From JBAXTZ01 sp037129925 (GTDB lineage: Bacteria; Bacillota; Negativicutes; JBAXTZ01), in the NCBI GenBank assembly GCA_037129925.1, contig JBAXTZ010000004.1, positions 1 through 64,000 on the forward strand: a stretch of 64,000 nt of DNA. The letters run 5' to 3'. The notes beneath the pieces are model-generated. The model did no database searches and had not been told where the DNA came from. It saw only the letters and a list, made by a program, of their open reading frames with translations. This document shows, piece by piece, positions 34,339 through 43,591 of this stretch; within the stretch, counting starts at the first letter, position 1; each line of letters starts with the position of its first letter. The position numbers and the translations under genes are program-made.

Positions 34339-34841
34339 TAATCTTTTCGGCTCCCGAAAATCAGCCGCGCCAAAACAAATCCCAGCATTGCCGAAAAAAC
34401 ACAGCAGGCAGTCACTATAAACGCGTGTTTAATCCGGCTACGCTTACGACATATTTTCGTATCCGCCATGCGCGAAAATTCATCAGAAAAACTTGCTTGA
34501 TTTTCTGTCATAGCAATATCCTCCGCCCAATTATCAGTTGCTTCTGCCGCCTTGCGTTCGCTACGTTCCTGAGTATAATAGCGAATAGTAATAGTAGAAC
34601 TTTTACCACTCGGCGTCGTGTGAATAAACTCGTCACCCGGCTTCATAGAATTTTTCATAGCATCGCAAACCAACGGCAACCGGCTCTTCCACTTAAGCTC
34701 TTTGTGAACATCACCTGAAATGAGATCGACATATTCGACCCCTTGTTCTTTAGCTGATTGTCGCATAGTTTCAATAAACTGGCGGGCTATCGCAGACGGA
34801 CGTTCAGTTTTATCCCTATTGGATGCCTTTAACTTTGCCAT
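34338..34841 (-). CDS. Protein of unknown function with C-terminal membrane anchor
   Basis: 167 residues. Residues 1-90 form a soluble domain with the peptide ELKWKSRLPLVCDAMKNSMK followed by GDEFIHTTPSGKSSTITIRY, which looks like a conserved small-domain motif found near winged-helix or restriction-associated proteins, although I cannot name it. A charged linker follows, then one membrane helix (FIVTACCVFSAMLGFVLARL) close to the C-terminus, giving a tail-anchored layout. It is coupled to yhhQ by an ATGA overlap. Confidence 0.6.
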   Translation of the reverse strand: MAKLKASNRDKTERPSAIARQFIETMRQSAKEQGVEYVDLISGDVHKELKWKSRLPLVCDAMKNSMKPGDEFIHTTPSGKSSTITIRYYTQERSERKAAEATDNWAEDIAMTENQASFSDEFSRMADTKICRKRSRIKHAFIVTACCVFSAMLGFVLARLIFGSRKD

Positions 34842-35048
34842 TGCTCCTCCAATGTTTTTTAGTTTTTTTATTTTTTTGAGCTTTACTGGCTAATTCTATC
34901 ATTTATTCTTACATTATCCATCATTGGAAAGGATTTTTCAACAGCTTAATGAGTATTAACGCAGTCATACTTATTGTTTATTGTTTTTTATTTGTGTAAA
35001 CCCCTCGATGCGAATATAATTTGTATATCAATATTTTTGGAGGCGTAT

Positions 35049-36533
35049 ATGGTAAAATCTCCTGATAATAATTCATTGCCGCGGAGCATGTATTATCTTT
35101 CCGGAACCGAGATGTGGGAACGTTTTAGCTATTATGGCATCATGTCCGTTCTCATTCTCTATTTAACCAAAGGTTTAGGAATACCCGACGACCGCGCCGG
35201 ACTGATTGTCGGCACGTATATTTCTTTTACCTGGATGTCCCCGGTTATGGGCGGTTGGCTGGCAGACAAATTTCTGGGACAAGTCAACGCTATTCTGATT
35301 GGCGGAACGGGTATTTTCTTAGGGAATTTAATTTTAGCAATCGGTATCGGCGGAATTAATGGATTTTTCTTAGGTTTAGCCGTAATCATTATGGGTACCG
35401 GACTGTTAAAATCTTCGATATCGGTAATAATCGGCGAACTATTCCCGGATGGTGACCCGCGTATTGACCGCGCTTACACAATTTTTTATCTATTTATCAA
35501 TATCGGTGCAACGCTCTCGGCCTCTATCGCCGAGATAGCTCAACGTAGCGGCAATTTTGGTATCGGTTTTGCCTTTTCTACTGGTGGTATGCTCTTGGGA
35601 TTACTAATTTTTTGGCGCGGAATGCGTACTTTCAAAAAAATCGCCCGCGTCAACTCCAAGCCGTCGTTACAAGAAAAATCCTTTGGAATCTCTAACAAAT
35701 TCTGGATCGGTTTACTGTTGGTTGTTTCGCTTCCAGTAGTAGTATTTTTCTTTTTGTTTTCCTCAATTACAAATTATTTTATGCTCTTGAGCGGTGTAGT
35801 GGTTGTCGCTACAATAATCGGTTATTGGATCAAGTTCAAATCCCGACGCGACCGATTGGGCATCATGGCGATATTAATCTACGTTGTTTACCAAATCGGT
35901 TATTTTTCACTATATCAACAAGTCAGCGACTCGATTATTTTGTTTATGGACCGGGTCGTCGATATGCAAATTTTGGGCGTGTCCATTTCATCGGGAGCGG
36001 CAAGTTTACTGTTTAACAGCGCATTCATTATTGTTTTAGCGCCGTTACTGGCGTGGATCTACACTCAACTTGGCAAAATCAAAAAAGAACCATCCACCCC
36101 GGTGAAATTTTTGTTTTCACTGTTGGCAATGGCGCTTAGTTTTCTGATTTTTGGTTTATCGGCCCACGGTTCACTTGGTGGTGCAATGGCATCAATCTGG
36201 CCGGTAATCTTAGGTTTTTTTGTTTTCACAATATCTGATGTCTTGAGCGGTCCGATAAGTTTGTCGTTAGTTGTTCAACTATCGCCAAAAGAAATTACCG
36301 GCTTCATGATGGGCGCAATGTTCTTTTCGATGGCTGCTGGTGGTTATGTTTCCGGATTGCTGACTGCTTGGTCAGGAATGGACGGTAGCGCTACCGCAAC
36401 TGTTGGATTATACGCCGGGAAATACACCAACCTATTCTTATATTGTGCCGGCGCGATGCTGGTTATCGCCATTCTCTATATTTTTGTAATACCGTTTCTC
36501 AAAAAAGTGCACAAAGTCTGCGCCGACGAGTAG
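35049..36533 (+). CDS. POT-family proton/peptide symporter
   Basis: 494 residues from the ATG at 35049 (GGAGG upstream); the longer frame from 34974 lacks support. The N-terminal signature GTEMWERFSYYGIMSVLILY contains the ExxERFxYYG proton-coupling motif, and SPVMGGWLADKFLG plus the region around LFINIGATLSASI follow. About 12-14 helices. It imports di- and tripeptides with protons. Standalone gene. Confidence 0.9.
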   Translation: MVKSPDNNSLPRSMYYLSGTEMWERFSYYGIMSVLILYLTKGLGIPDDRAGLIVGTYISFTWMSPVMGGWLADKFLGQVNAILIGGTGIFLGNLILAIGIGGINGFFLGLAVIIMGTGLLKSSISVIIGELFPDGDPRIDRAYTIFYLFINIGATLSASIAEIAQRSGNFGIGFAFSTGGMLLGLLIFWRGMRTFKKIARVNSKPSLQEKSFGISNKFWIGLLLVVSLPVVVFFFLFSSITNYFMLLSGVVVVATIIGYWIKFKSRRDRLGIMAILIYVVYQIGYFSLYQQVSDSIILFMDRVVDMQILGVSISSGAASLLFNSAFIIVLAPLLAWIYTQLGKIKKEPSTPVKFLFSLLAMALSFLIFGLSAHGSLGGAMASIWPVILGFFVFTISDVLSGPISLSLVVQLSPKEITGFMMGAMFFSMAAGGYVSGLLTAWSGMDGSATATVGLYAGKYTNLFLYCAGAMLVIAILYIFVIPFLKKVHKVCADE

Positions 36534-36543
36534 ATTTAACCGG

Positions 36544-37317
36544 TTACAAAAGCAGGCATTGTGCCAAAACATCAACACATATTTCGCTTATACTTTTGCC
36601 GTCGGCATCGATTGTGATGTCGGCGGTTTTTTCGTATTGTTCAGACCGCAAGTGATATAAACTCCTAGTTTCATCTGCCGTGATTCCCTCAGCTAAAGGG
36701 CGCCCGCTCGACTCTCTAAGCCGCTCTAATATTGTCTCAATATTCAGTTTCAACCAAACTATTATGCCATTTCGTTGAAGATTGCGGCTATTGTTGGTAT
36801 CCAAAATAGCGCCACCGCCGCAAGCAATAACACAATATTTCCGCTCGGACAAATCGCCTATTACGGCGCGTTCGTATTCACGAAATGTCGATTCACCTTG
36901 TTCGGCGAATATTGACTGCACGCTTCGGCAATGTAGGTTCTCGATTTCCGCGTCAGTGTCGACAAAAGCATACCCGGAAAGTCGTGCCAATTCTTTGCCA
37001 ATTGTGGTTTTTCCACAAGCCATGAAACCGGTTAAAACGATGTTTTTCGGAATGCAGTGGCGCATCTGAATATTCCGGCTCTGTTGCATAATAAATTGGA
37101 ACAATTCAACTATTCGACCAGTATTTTCTCTATCTGTAACCATACCGGCGATGCGCTCGACTATTTCCTGTTCGCGCTGTGGTTGGTAAATGGCTAATTT
37201 GTTGAGCCATTTATATTCACCGACTGCCCGGACAGCCGCTAGCCTCCGCTGCATGGCGGCGACAATTTCCTGGTCACATTTATTAATTTCCGAACGCAAT
37301 TTTTCAATATCAGCCAC
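36544..37317 (-). CDS. Chorismate mutase-shikimate kinase fusion
   Basis: 257 residues starting at GTG 37317, inside the end of aroB, with AAGGTGG upstream; the frame is open 14 codons further. Residues about 1-80 are an AroQ-type chorismate mutase (IEKLRSEINKCDQEIVAAMQ, then R, K, E and Q positions of the helical active site). Residues about 90-257 are shikimate kinase: Walker A GFMACGKTT, DTDAEIE, ACGGGAIL and RPLAEG. The fusion supplies shikimate-3-phosphate formation and the branch from chorismate to prephenate in one chain. It is the last gene of the aromatic operon. Confidence 0.9.
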   Translation of the reverse strand: MADIEKLRSEINKCDQEIVAAMQRRLAAVRAVGEYKWLNKLAIYQPQREQEIVERIAGMVTDRENTGRIVELFQFIMQQSRNIQMRHCIPKNIVLTGFMACGKTTIGKELARLSGYAFVDTDAEIENLHCRSVQSIFAEQGESTFREYERAVIGDLSERKYCVIACGGGAILDTNNSRNLQRNGIIVWLKLNIETILERLRESSGRPLAEGITADETRSLYHLRSEQYEKTADITIDADGKSISEICVDVLAQCLLL

Positions 37318-38392
37318 TTTTACCACCACCTTGCGATAGATTAGCGCAAAACTCTCCAATTTCGATTAGTGGAAACTGCCGCTCCAGATACCGATCCCGC
37401 GCTATCGGTAAAATAAAACTAATCATTCCGCCGCTGTTCTTTTTGTCACCCAGCATCAGTTTCGGCAACATTTTGCAATCAAGGTGTGTCAAACTAGGAT
37501 CAATTTTAGTACGCTTAATAATTGCAAATATTTCCTCGGCATAGTCATCGCTAATTACTCTCAACGCTTTTGCCAGCAACGTTTCATAATACATTCCCAG
37601 CAACACCGCCTCGCCATGCAAATAGCATTTATAACCAGTGGCAACTTCCAAAGCATGGCCAAAGGTATGCCCGATGTTAAGAATTTTACGCAACCCAGTC
37701 TCGGTTTCATCTTCACTTACTATCTTAGCTTTAATCCGGCAACAGGCGCTAATCAAAAAAGTCATCGTTGCCAAATCACATTCGCAGATTTCGTGGTAAT
37801 TATTAATGATATAATCCAGCAGCCAGGCTTCAATCAACCCATACTTAATTATCTCGCCGAGGCCGGAGCAATATTCACGCGCCGGCAGACTGCGCAACAA
37901 ACTAATATCAATATAAACCGCTTGCGGTTGATAAAAACTGCCTACGATATTTTTCCCGAATTCAGTATTTATCCCGGTCTTGCCGCCGACGCTACTATCA
38001 ATTTGGGCAAGTAGTGTCGTCGGCACCTGAATATAGCGAATGCCGCGCATATAAATCGACGCGCAAAAGCCGCCAAGATCGCCAATCACACCGCCACCAA
38101 AAGCAATAAGCAAAGATTTTCTAGTCATAGCAAACAGCGTCATGGCCTCAATGATTTCAGCAACGCTGTTGAATGATTTCATTGATTCACCCGGAGCGAT
38201 AATATGAATCTTATGCTCCATCGACTGCAACGCTTGTTCAAAATAACCCGGCTGGGATTTGTTTATCTTGGCATCGGTTAGCACAAATATTTTGTCAACA
38301 TCAACCAAATCGCTTGCTAAATTCTTGGCTAAATGTTGACCGACATAAATATTATAACTGTTCTGGTTCAGTTCGACAGTGATCGTTTCCAT
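37310..38392 (-). CDS. aroB: 3-dehydroquinate synthase
   Basis: 360 residues. GGGVIGDLGGFCASIYMRGI near residue 100 binds NAD, followed by VPTTLLAQIDSSVGGKTGIN; zinc ligands sit in the Glu near 185, GHTFGHALE near 245 and HGEAV near 262. It cyclises DAHP to 3-dehydroquinate, step two of the shikimate pathway. It overlaps aroC by 25 bases and the mutase-kinase fusion by eight. Confidence 0.93.
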   Translation of the reverse strand: METITVELNQNSYNIYVGQHLAKNLASDLVDVDKIFVLTDAKINKSQPGYFEQALQSMEHKIHIIAPGESMKSFNSVAEIIEAMTLFAMTRKSLLIAFGGGVIGDLGGFCASIYMRGIRYIQVPTTLLAQIDSSVGGKTGINTEFGKNIVGSFYQPQAVYIDISLLRSLPAREYCSGLGEIIKYGLIEAWLLDYIINNYHEICECDLATMTFLISACCRIKAKIVSEDETETGLRKILNIGHTFGHALEVATGYKCYLHGEAVLLGMYYETLLAKALRVISDDYAEEIFAIIKRTKIDPSLTHLDCKMLPKLMLGDKKNSGGMISFILPIARDRYLERQFPLIEIGEFCANLSQGGGKSG

Positions 38393-39507
38393 CGTTCCTC
38401 AATCTCCTCAATACTGTCAGCGCCAAACAGCCGCAGAAACTCTTCGCAGACAACCGTTGCCGCGACCGCTGCGCCGACAACTGCTGCCGCTGGAACGGCG
38501 CAGACATCGCTGCGTTCAGTATTGGCAGTAACTGCACAACGGTGGGCAATATCCACCGAGCGTAGCGGTTTGGTCAACGTCGGAATGGGTTTCATGGCAC
38601 AGCGAACAATTATCGGCTCGCCGTTACTCATACCGCCCTCAATGCCGCCGGCGTTATTGGTGGCACGATAATAGCCCTGGGGTTCGGAGTAAAATATTTC
38701 ATCGTGAACCGCCGAGCCTGGTAAACTGGCACACTCAAATCCTCTGCCAAACTCCACGCCCTTTATCGCCTGAATACTTTGTAAGGCAAAGGCCAATTTG
38801 GCATCAAGCTTTCGATCCCAATGTACATAACTTCCCAAACCGACCGGTGTCCCGGTTATCACAACTTCAAAAATGCCGCCGACTGATTCACCTGCGGCTT
38901 TAGCGCCATCAATCACTTCTATCGCCTTCAACTCTGCTTGCTGGTCAGACATAAATAGTGGCGACTGCAACACTTTTGCCATATCCCAACCAGCGTCGAC
39001 AGCGCTTGTTGATATTCCGCCGATGTTGACAACGTGAAAACCAACTCGAACAGCAAACCGCTCCAATAACTGACGGCAAATACTGCCAATAACAACCCGG
39101 GTGGCTGTCTCACGGGCGCTGGCGCGCTCTAAAACATTACGCACATCGGTGAAACGATATTTCTGCGTCCCAGTCAGATCAGCGTGTCCAGGGCGTGGCG
39201 CGGTAACGCGCTTTCCATCGTTAATCACAGCCACTGGATTCATTTGCTCGTGCCAATTGGCATAATCCTTGTTTTCAATCATGAAGCTAAGCGGACTTCC
39301 CAACGTCATCCCGCCGCGCATTCCTGATAGAATTCTAACGCGATCGGTTTCGATTGCCATCCGTCCGCCACGACCATAACCGGACTGACGGAGGGCAAGA
39401 TCCCGGTTGATTTGCTCAATATCAATCGGCAATCCGGCTGGCAATCCTTCAATTATGCCGGTCAGCGCCGGTCCATGCGATTCCCCACCCGTCAAATATC
39501 TAAGCAT
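38368..39507 (-). CDS. aroC: Chorismate synthase
   Basis: 379 residues from the ATG at 39507 (GGGAGA upstream). TGGESHGPALTGIIEGLPAG (residues 5-24), the RPGHADLTGTQKYRFTDVRN region near 120 and EGGMSNGEPIIVRCAMKPIP near 285 are the three chorismate synthase signatures. It converts EPSP to chorismate using reduced FMN. The organism would need a flavin reductase activity for this; none is inside the operon. Confidence 0.94.
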   Translation of the reverse strand: MLRYLTGGESHGPALTGIIEGLPAGLPIDIEQINRDLALRQSGYGRGGRMAIETDRVRILSGMRGGMTLGSPLSFMIENKDYANWHEQMNPVAVINDGKRVTAPRPGHADLTGTQKYRFTDVRNVLERASARETATRVVIGSICRQLLERFAVRVGFHVVNIGGISTSAVDAGWDMAKVLQSPLFMSDQQAELKAIEVIDGAKAAGESVGGIFEVVITGTPVGLGSYVHWDRKLDAKLAFALQSIQAIKGVEFGRGFECASLPGSAVHDEIFYSEPQGYYRATNNAGGIEGGMSNGEPIIVRCAMKPIPTLTKPLRSVDIAHRCAVTANTERSDVCAVPAAAVVGAAVAATVVCEEFLRLFGADSIEEIEERWKRSLSN

Positions 39508-39628
39508 TATTTTTGTCTCCCACACTTCTGAAGTTTAACTGTTGCCGGTTAAAGGCTAAAGGTTAATAGTAGCCAGTCCTTACACTTTCAACTTTGAACT
39601 ATTCGCTTTTAACCCTTCACAAAGCGCT
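39508..39628. repeat. Degenerate heptamer-like spacer between pheA and aroC
   Basis: Near-repeats of the type GGTTAAAGGCTAAAGGTTAA followed by ACTTTCAACTTTGAACT fill most of the gap. The same flavour of sequence occurs at 43456-43591. No gene or structured RNA is seen. Confidence 0.45.
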
Positions 39629-40453
39629 TCACGCTTGCGCGTATGAGCCAAATACTTTTACCCAGGCGGTTTGTGCTTGGATTGCCGCTAACACTGCCTT
39701 AATTTCCGGCTGGTCTTGATGCCCGACGAAATCAATAAAGAAAATGTATTCACCGACTATTTGCTTTGCTGGTCGCGACTCAACCCGGGTCATATTAATA
39801 TTCATTTCTGCAAAAATCTTGAATACTCCGTACAAGCAACCGGCATGATCCTCGGAAAATGCAAAAGCAATTGAAGTTTTATCATTACCAGTACACTTGC
39901 TAGCGGCTTTTCCGATATACAAAAATCGCGTCTGATTGCAAGGATTATCTTGAATATTTTCTGCCAACACGTTTAGTGAATACATATCTGCGGCTTTGAC
40001 ACTCGCCACTGCACCGTGATAATCACCGCCAGCCAGTGCTAATTTGCAGGCTTGCGAGGTGCTGGTGCAGCTGACAAGTTCGATGCGTGGATGTTCACGA
40101 CGGAAAAAGTTGCGGCACTGCTCCAATGCCTGTTCATGTGAATATACATAGCGAATTTCGTCCGCCGACTTACCACTGCTTAGTAAACAGTGCTCAATAT
40201 TCAAGACATACTCACCGCAGACGGTAGTTTTTTGCAAACCAAGTAATAAATCCATCGCTGTCGCAACGGCGCCATAAGTAGAATTTTCGACCGGCAACAT
40301 TCCCCCGTCAACTACGCCCGCTTCCACCCCATCGATAATATCCGCAAAACTGGACATCGCTACAAGTTTTACGTCATTGCCAAAGCGTTCGCTGTAAACA
40401 ACTGCCGCCTCATAAGTAAATGAACCGATCGGACCAAGATAACCTAGTTTCAT
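39629..40453 (-). CDS. pheA: Prephenate dehydratase with ACT domain
   Basis: 274 residues. The catalytic domain starts MKLGYLGPIGSFTYEAAV and has LPVENSTYGAVATAMDLL near 80, SCTSTSQACKLA near 148 and NQTRFLYIGK near 175. The C-terminal ACT domain (about 195-270) carries the ESRP motif in MTRVESRPAKQIVGEYIFFI, which binds phenylalanine for feedback inhibition. It makes phenylpyruvate from prephenate. No chorismate mutase domain is fused here; that activity is in the AroK fusion. Confidence 0.93.
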   Translation of the reverse strand: MKLGYLGPIGSFTYEAAVVYSERFGNDVKLVAMSSFADIIDGVEAGVVDGGMLPVENSTYGAVATAMDLLLGLQKTTVCGEYVLNIEHCLLSSGKSADEIRYVYSHEQALEQCRNFFRREHPRIELVSCTSTSQACKLALAGGDYHGAVASVKAADMYSLNVLAENIQDNPCNQTRFLYIGKAASKCTGNDKTSIAFAFSEDHAGCLYGVFKIFAEMNINMTRVESRPAKQIVGEYIFFIDFVGHQDQPEIKAVLAAIQAQTAWVKVFGSYAQA

Positions 40454-40521
40454 TACAAGCTCCTTTTCCCAAGTTTTATTTTTGTAAATTATCGCCTACT
40501 ATCTATTTACAGCGCTGAGCG

Positions 40522-41013
40522 CTATTTACTTCCAAAAACCGCTTCCAACACTCGCTGACAGTTGCGGCTGATTTTTGTCGGCAGCGCGGTTGTTGAAAAC
40601 CATTTCAACTCCACCGCTTCACCATCGAGCATCATTTCGGTTCCGGTGAAATCTTTGCAAAGATAGACGTGATCGACAATAAAAACTTCATCGCCGTTCG
40701 GATAGACCACCCGGTGCTCTGGTCCGGAAAATATTCCGAAAAACTTCAACGCTGTCGCCTGTAGCCCGACTTCTTCATACATTTCCCGCGCCGCGCATTG
40801 CTCGACAGTCTCGCCCATTTCCATAAATCCGCCTGGATAACACCAATTGCCGGTGTCGGCGCGTCTTTGCATTAACGTCTGGTCGCCTTTTAGAACAATT
40901 ACACTGGCAGTGCAACCGATAAACGGCTTCTTGCCAATCATCGAGCGAATATACTTTATGTAGTCAACAACCTCAGGCGGTTGAGATTCCGTTATACTGA
41001 CCGTATCCATCAT
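40522..41013 (-). CDS. NUDIX hydrolase
   Basis: 163 residues. The Nudix box GFMEMGETVEQCAAREMYEE followed by VGL (about 80-102) is complete for metal-dependent hydrolysis of a nucleoside diphosphate-linked compound. Substrate unknown. It sits between aroA and pheA in the aromatic operon with short gaps, an uncommon guest there; it may have entered by chance or serve housecleaning. Confidence 0.85.
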   Translation of the reverse strand: MMDTVSITESQPPEVVDYIKYIRSMIGKKPFIGCTASVIVLKGDQTLMQRRADTGNWCYPGGFMEMGETVEQCAAREMYEEVGLQATALKFFGIFSGPEHRVVYPNGDEVFIVDHVYLCKDFTGTEMMLDGEAVELKWFSTTALPTKISRNCQRVLEAVFGSK

Positions 41014-41024
41014 TAATTAAGCTC

Positions 41025-42308
41025 CTAACTCTTTACAACTTTGCTTAACAACTCAGCAAACCCCGGGAAGGAAATATCAATACACTCGTCATTGTCAATA
41101 CTGGTCTGCCCGTCAGCAAACAATCCGGCGATTGCCGCTGCCATTGCAATCCGGTGGTCATGATAGCTTTCGATAGCCGCTCCGTGCAACTTCTGCCCGC
41201 CCTGAATTATCATGCCATCAGGCAATTCTTCAATCACCGCGCCCATTTTGCGAAACGCGGTGACGATCGCGGTTATCCGGTCTGATTCCTTGACCCGCAA
41301 TTCCTGCGCCCCGGTTATCGTGGTTTTTCCTTCAGCAATCATTGCCAGGACAGCGATGATCGGAATTTCATCTATCAACCGCGGCATAATATCGATGCCG
41401 ATTTCGACGCCCTGCAACTTGCCAGTGCGCACGATAATATCACCGGATATTTCGGCATTGTTCTCTGTTATATTATCAAATTCAATATTTGCGCCCATAA
41501 TTCTCAAAACGTCAATTATCCCGGTACGTGTTGGATTCAAACCGACATTCCGGATAATCAATTCAGAATTCGGCAACAGCGCCGCGGCTACTAAAAAAAA
41601 TGCCGCTGACGAAATATCACCAGGGACAACTATTTTTTGTGCAATCAGTTGTTTTGGGGCGAGTATTGTCGCTTGGACTCCGGCGCTTAGAATATCAACA
41701 CCAAAAGCCCGCAGCATCCGCTCGGTGTGATCGCGGGATAATACTGGTTCAGAAACTCTAGTGCGACCATTAGCGTATAATCCGGCAAGCAAAATCGCCG
41801 ACTTTACCTGAGCGCTGGCGACAGTGGACTGCCAGTCTATAGCTATTAAATTCCCGCCGCAAATCGTAAGCGGTGCACAACATTTTTCACCAACTCCGGA
41901 CACCTCGGCTCCCATCAATCGCAGTGGCGTAGCCACTCGGTTCATCGGACGATGTTGCAAAGAGGAATCGCCAATCAATCTACTCGTAAATGGCTGTCCG
42001 GCAAGGATGCCACTCAACAGCCGCATCGTCGTTCCGGAGTTTCCAGCATCGAGCGCGGTGGACGGTTCGTTTAAGCCGTATAAACCCTTCCCCTCAACTT
42101 CAATCAATTCATTGCGATTGTTAATTTCTATACCCAATTTTCGAAAACAAGCTATTGTACTTAAACAATCTTCGCCTTGCAAAAAGCCGGAAATTTCACT
42201 CTTGCCCTGACTAATCGCCGCTAACATTACCGCCCGATGCGAGATTGATTTATCGCCCGGCACAGTTATTTCGCCACGAATAGTCTTTGCGGGATTAATT
42301 ATCAGCAT
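41025..42308 (-). CDS. aroA: EPSP synthase (3-phosphoshikimate 1-carboxyvinyltransferase), class II signature
   Basis: 427 residues from the ATG at 42308 (GGAG upstream, inside the tyrA end); an upstream in-frame start at 42323 is possible. PGDKSISHRAVML (17-29), LDAGNSGTTMRLLSGILAG near 90 and the C-terminal YHDHRIAMAAA near 375 define the enzyme. It carries all four motifs used to define class II, glyphosate-tolerant AroA: GDKS, SAQVK near 168, RDHTE near 195 and NPTR near 265. It joins PEP to shikimate-3-phosphate. Confidence 0.93.
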   Translation of the reverse strand: MLIINPAKTIRGEITVPGDKSISHRAVMLAAISQGKSEISGFLQGEDCLSTIACFRKLGIEINNRNELIEVEGKGLYGLNEPSTALDAGNSGTTMRLLSGILAGQPFTSRLIGDSSLQHRPMNRVATPLRLMGAEVSGVGEKCCAPLTICGGNLIAIDWQSTVASAQVKSAILLAGLYANGRTRVSEPVLSRDHTERMLRAFGVDILSAGVQATILAPKQLIAQKIVVPGDISSAAFFLVAAALLPNSELIIRNVGLNPTRTGIIDVLRIMGANIEFDNITENNAEISGDIIVRTGKLQGVEIGIDIMPRLIDEIPIIAVLAMIAEGKTTITGAQELRVKESDRITAIVTAFRKMGAVIEELPDGMIIQGGQKLHGAAIESYHDHRIAMAAAIAGLFADGQTSIDNDECIDISFPGFAELLSKVVKS

Positions 42309-43425
42309 AGCGTTCATCTCCATCTAGCGCTACGTTAAAGCCCTGATTGCTTAGCAGTTTTCCAGCGGCGCTCTGTTCATTATCGCTGACAAAAGCGATT
42401 CGAATCGCTCCATCGACGTTTTCCCGCACATGTAAGATTTCGATTTCACAAATATTCAATTTGTTTTCGCCAATTATTTGCGTAAGCTTAGCGATTATTC
42501 CCGGCTGGTCTTTGACCGAAACAAAAATATTAAATGCACTCGGCAAATAATCGCGCCCGTGCTTAGGCAATCCCTCACGCACAAATTTAGCTTTTGCTAA
42601 AAAGTCCTGCAAGGCGATGTCGTTTTCGTCAGCAATTAGCGCCCGCAGCTCGCCAAGCTGCTGTTCGAGCCGCGCCAGTTCCGGCAACACTGCCTGACGG
42701 TTCAACAACAATATGTCCCGCCACAGTTCCGGCTGTCCGGCAGCAATCCGGGTCGTATCCCGAAATCCGCCACCGGCAAATGCCGCAAAATTAATACTAT
42801 CCCCGGTAGCCAGGGTATTAGCGACCAACGCTGCCGCGATATGCGGCAAATGGCTGATCCGCGCGACAATTCTATCGTGTTCGTCTGGCGAAATAGTTAT
42901 CGGTAAAGCACCGATGGTAGTTATTAGTTGCTTTAGTTGTTCAAGGTGTTGGTAGTCGCTGTTTTCTGAAGGGGTAAGAAAATAGTAAGCATTCTCAAAT
43001 AGATACGGAGTTGCTGCCCAAAAACCGTTTTTTTCCGAACCGGCCATCGGATGACCGCCGATAAAGGCAACATTTGGCATACACTCTTTGGCCAGTTCAG
43101 CAACATAACCCTTTACGCTGCCGACATCGCTGACGATAAACCGTCTGCCTTTGGTCAGTATGGCAATTTCGGAAAACAACTCCGCGTATGCGCCAAGCGG
43201 CGCTGCAACAACAACCAATCCCTCTTCAATCAGCGCCTCCGGCAAACTCATAGCAACAACATCGATGGCGCCTTTAGCGAAAGCAGCATCGACATTTTTG
43301 CGGTCGCGGTCAAAGCCGCGTATAGTTCCTGAAAAACCGGCACTCTTCAACGCCAACGCCAACGATCCGCCGACTAAGCCAATTCCGATTATTATTATAT
43401 TCTGAAATCCCAACTCCCCACTCAA
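42295..43425 (-). CDS. tyrA: Prephenate dehydrogenase with C-terminal ACT domain
   Basis: 376 residues beginning at a TTG codon (43425). The Rossmann motif IIIGIGLVGGSLALALKSAG is at residues 10-29; GGHPMAGSEKNGF near 122, PDEHDRIVARISHLPHIAAA near 180 and FAGGGFRDTTRIA near 212 are catalytic and family segments. The ACT domain (about 305-372, VKDQPGIIAKLTQIIGENKL) likely binds tyrosine. It makes 4-hydroxyphenylpyruvate. No ATG is available: a stop codon precedes the TTG in frame, and a 21-bp tandem duplication covers the start. Confidence 0.9.
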   Translation of the reverse strand: MSGELGFQNIIIIGIGLVGGSLALALKSAGFSGTIRGFDRDRKNVDAAFAKGAIDVVAMSLPEALIEEGLVVVAAPLGAYAELFSEIAILTKGRRFIVSDVGSVKGYVAELAKECMPNVAFIGGHPMAGSEKNGFWAATPYLFENAYYFLTPSENSDYQHLEQLKQLITTIGALPITISPDEHDRIVARISHLPHIAAALVANTLATGDSINFAAFAGGGFRDTTRIAAGQPELWRDILLLNRQAVLPELARLEQQLGELRALIADENDIALQDFLAKAKFVREGLPKHGRDYLPSAFNIFVSVKDQPGIIAKLTQIIGENKLNICEIEILHVRENVDGAIRIAFVSDNEQSAAGKLLSNQGFNVALDGDERYADN

Positions 43426-43454
43426 TACTTCTTACTCCCCACTCAATACTTCTT
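43413..43454. repeat. 21-bp tandem duplication over the tyrA start
   Basis: Two exact copies of ACTCCCCACTCAATACTTCT+T lie at 43413-43433 and 43434-43454. On the coding strand each unit contains AAGAAG then TATTG and the TTG codon. The upstream copy reads TTG AGT GGG GAG TAA, a four-codon frame; the downstream copy leads into tyrA. Confidence 0.85.
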
Positions 43455-43455
43455 A

Positions 43456-43591
43456 CGTATGAATACTATTGGCTAATGGCTAATGGTTAAAGCTAAAAGT
43501 TAATAGTAACAATCTGCAAACCGCTTAAACTTTCACTTTGCACATCTTCCTTCTACTTTTCACTTTTCACCATTAACTTTTAACCGTCAAC
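43456..43591. repeat. Degenerate heptamer-like spacer between aroF and tyrA
   Basis: Imperfect repeats such as TGGCTAATGGCTAATGGTTAA and CTACTTTTCACTTTTCACC fill the gap. No terminator or promoter could be assigned. The composition matches the pheA-aroC spacer. Confidence 0.45.

Noticed and set aside
37484..38014. 176-codon plus-strand frame
   Set aside because: Antisense shadow of aroB with no recognisable motif.
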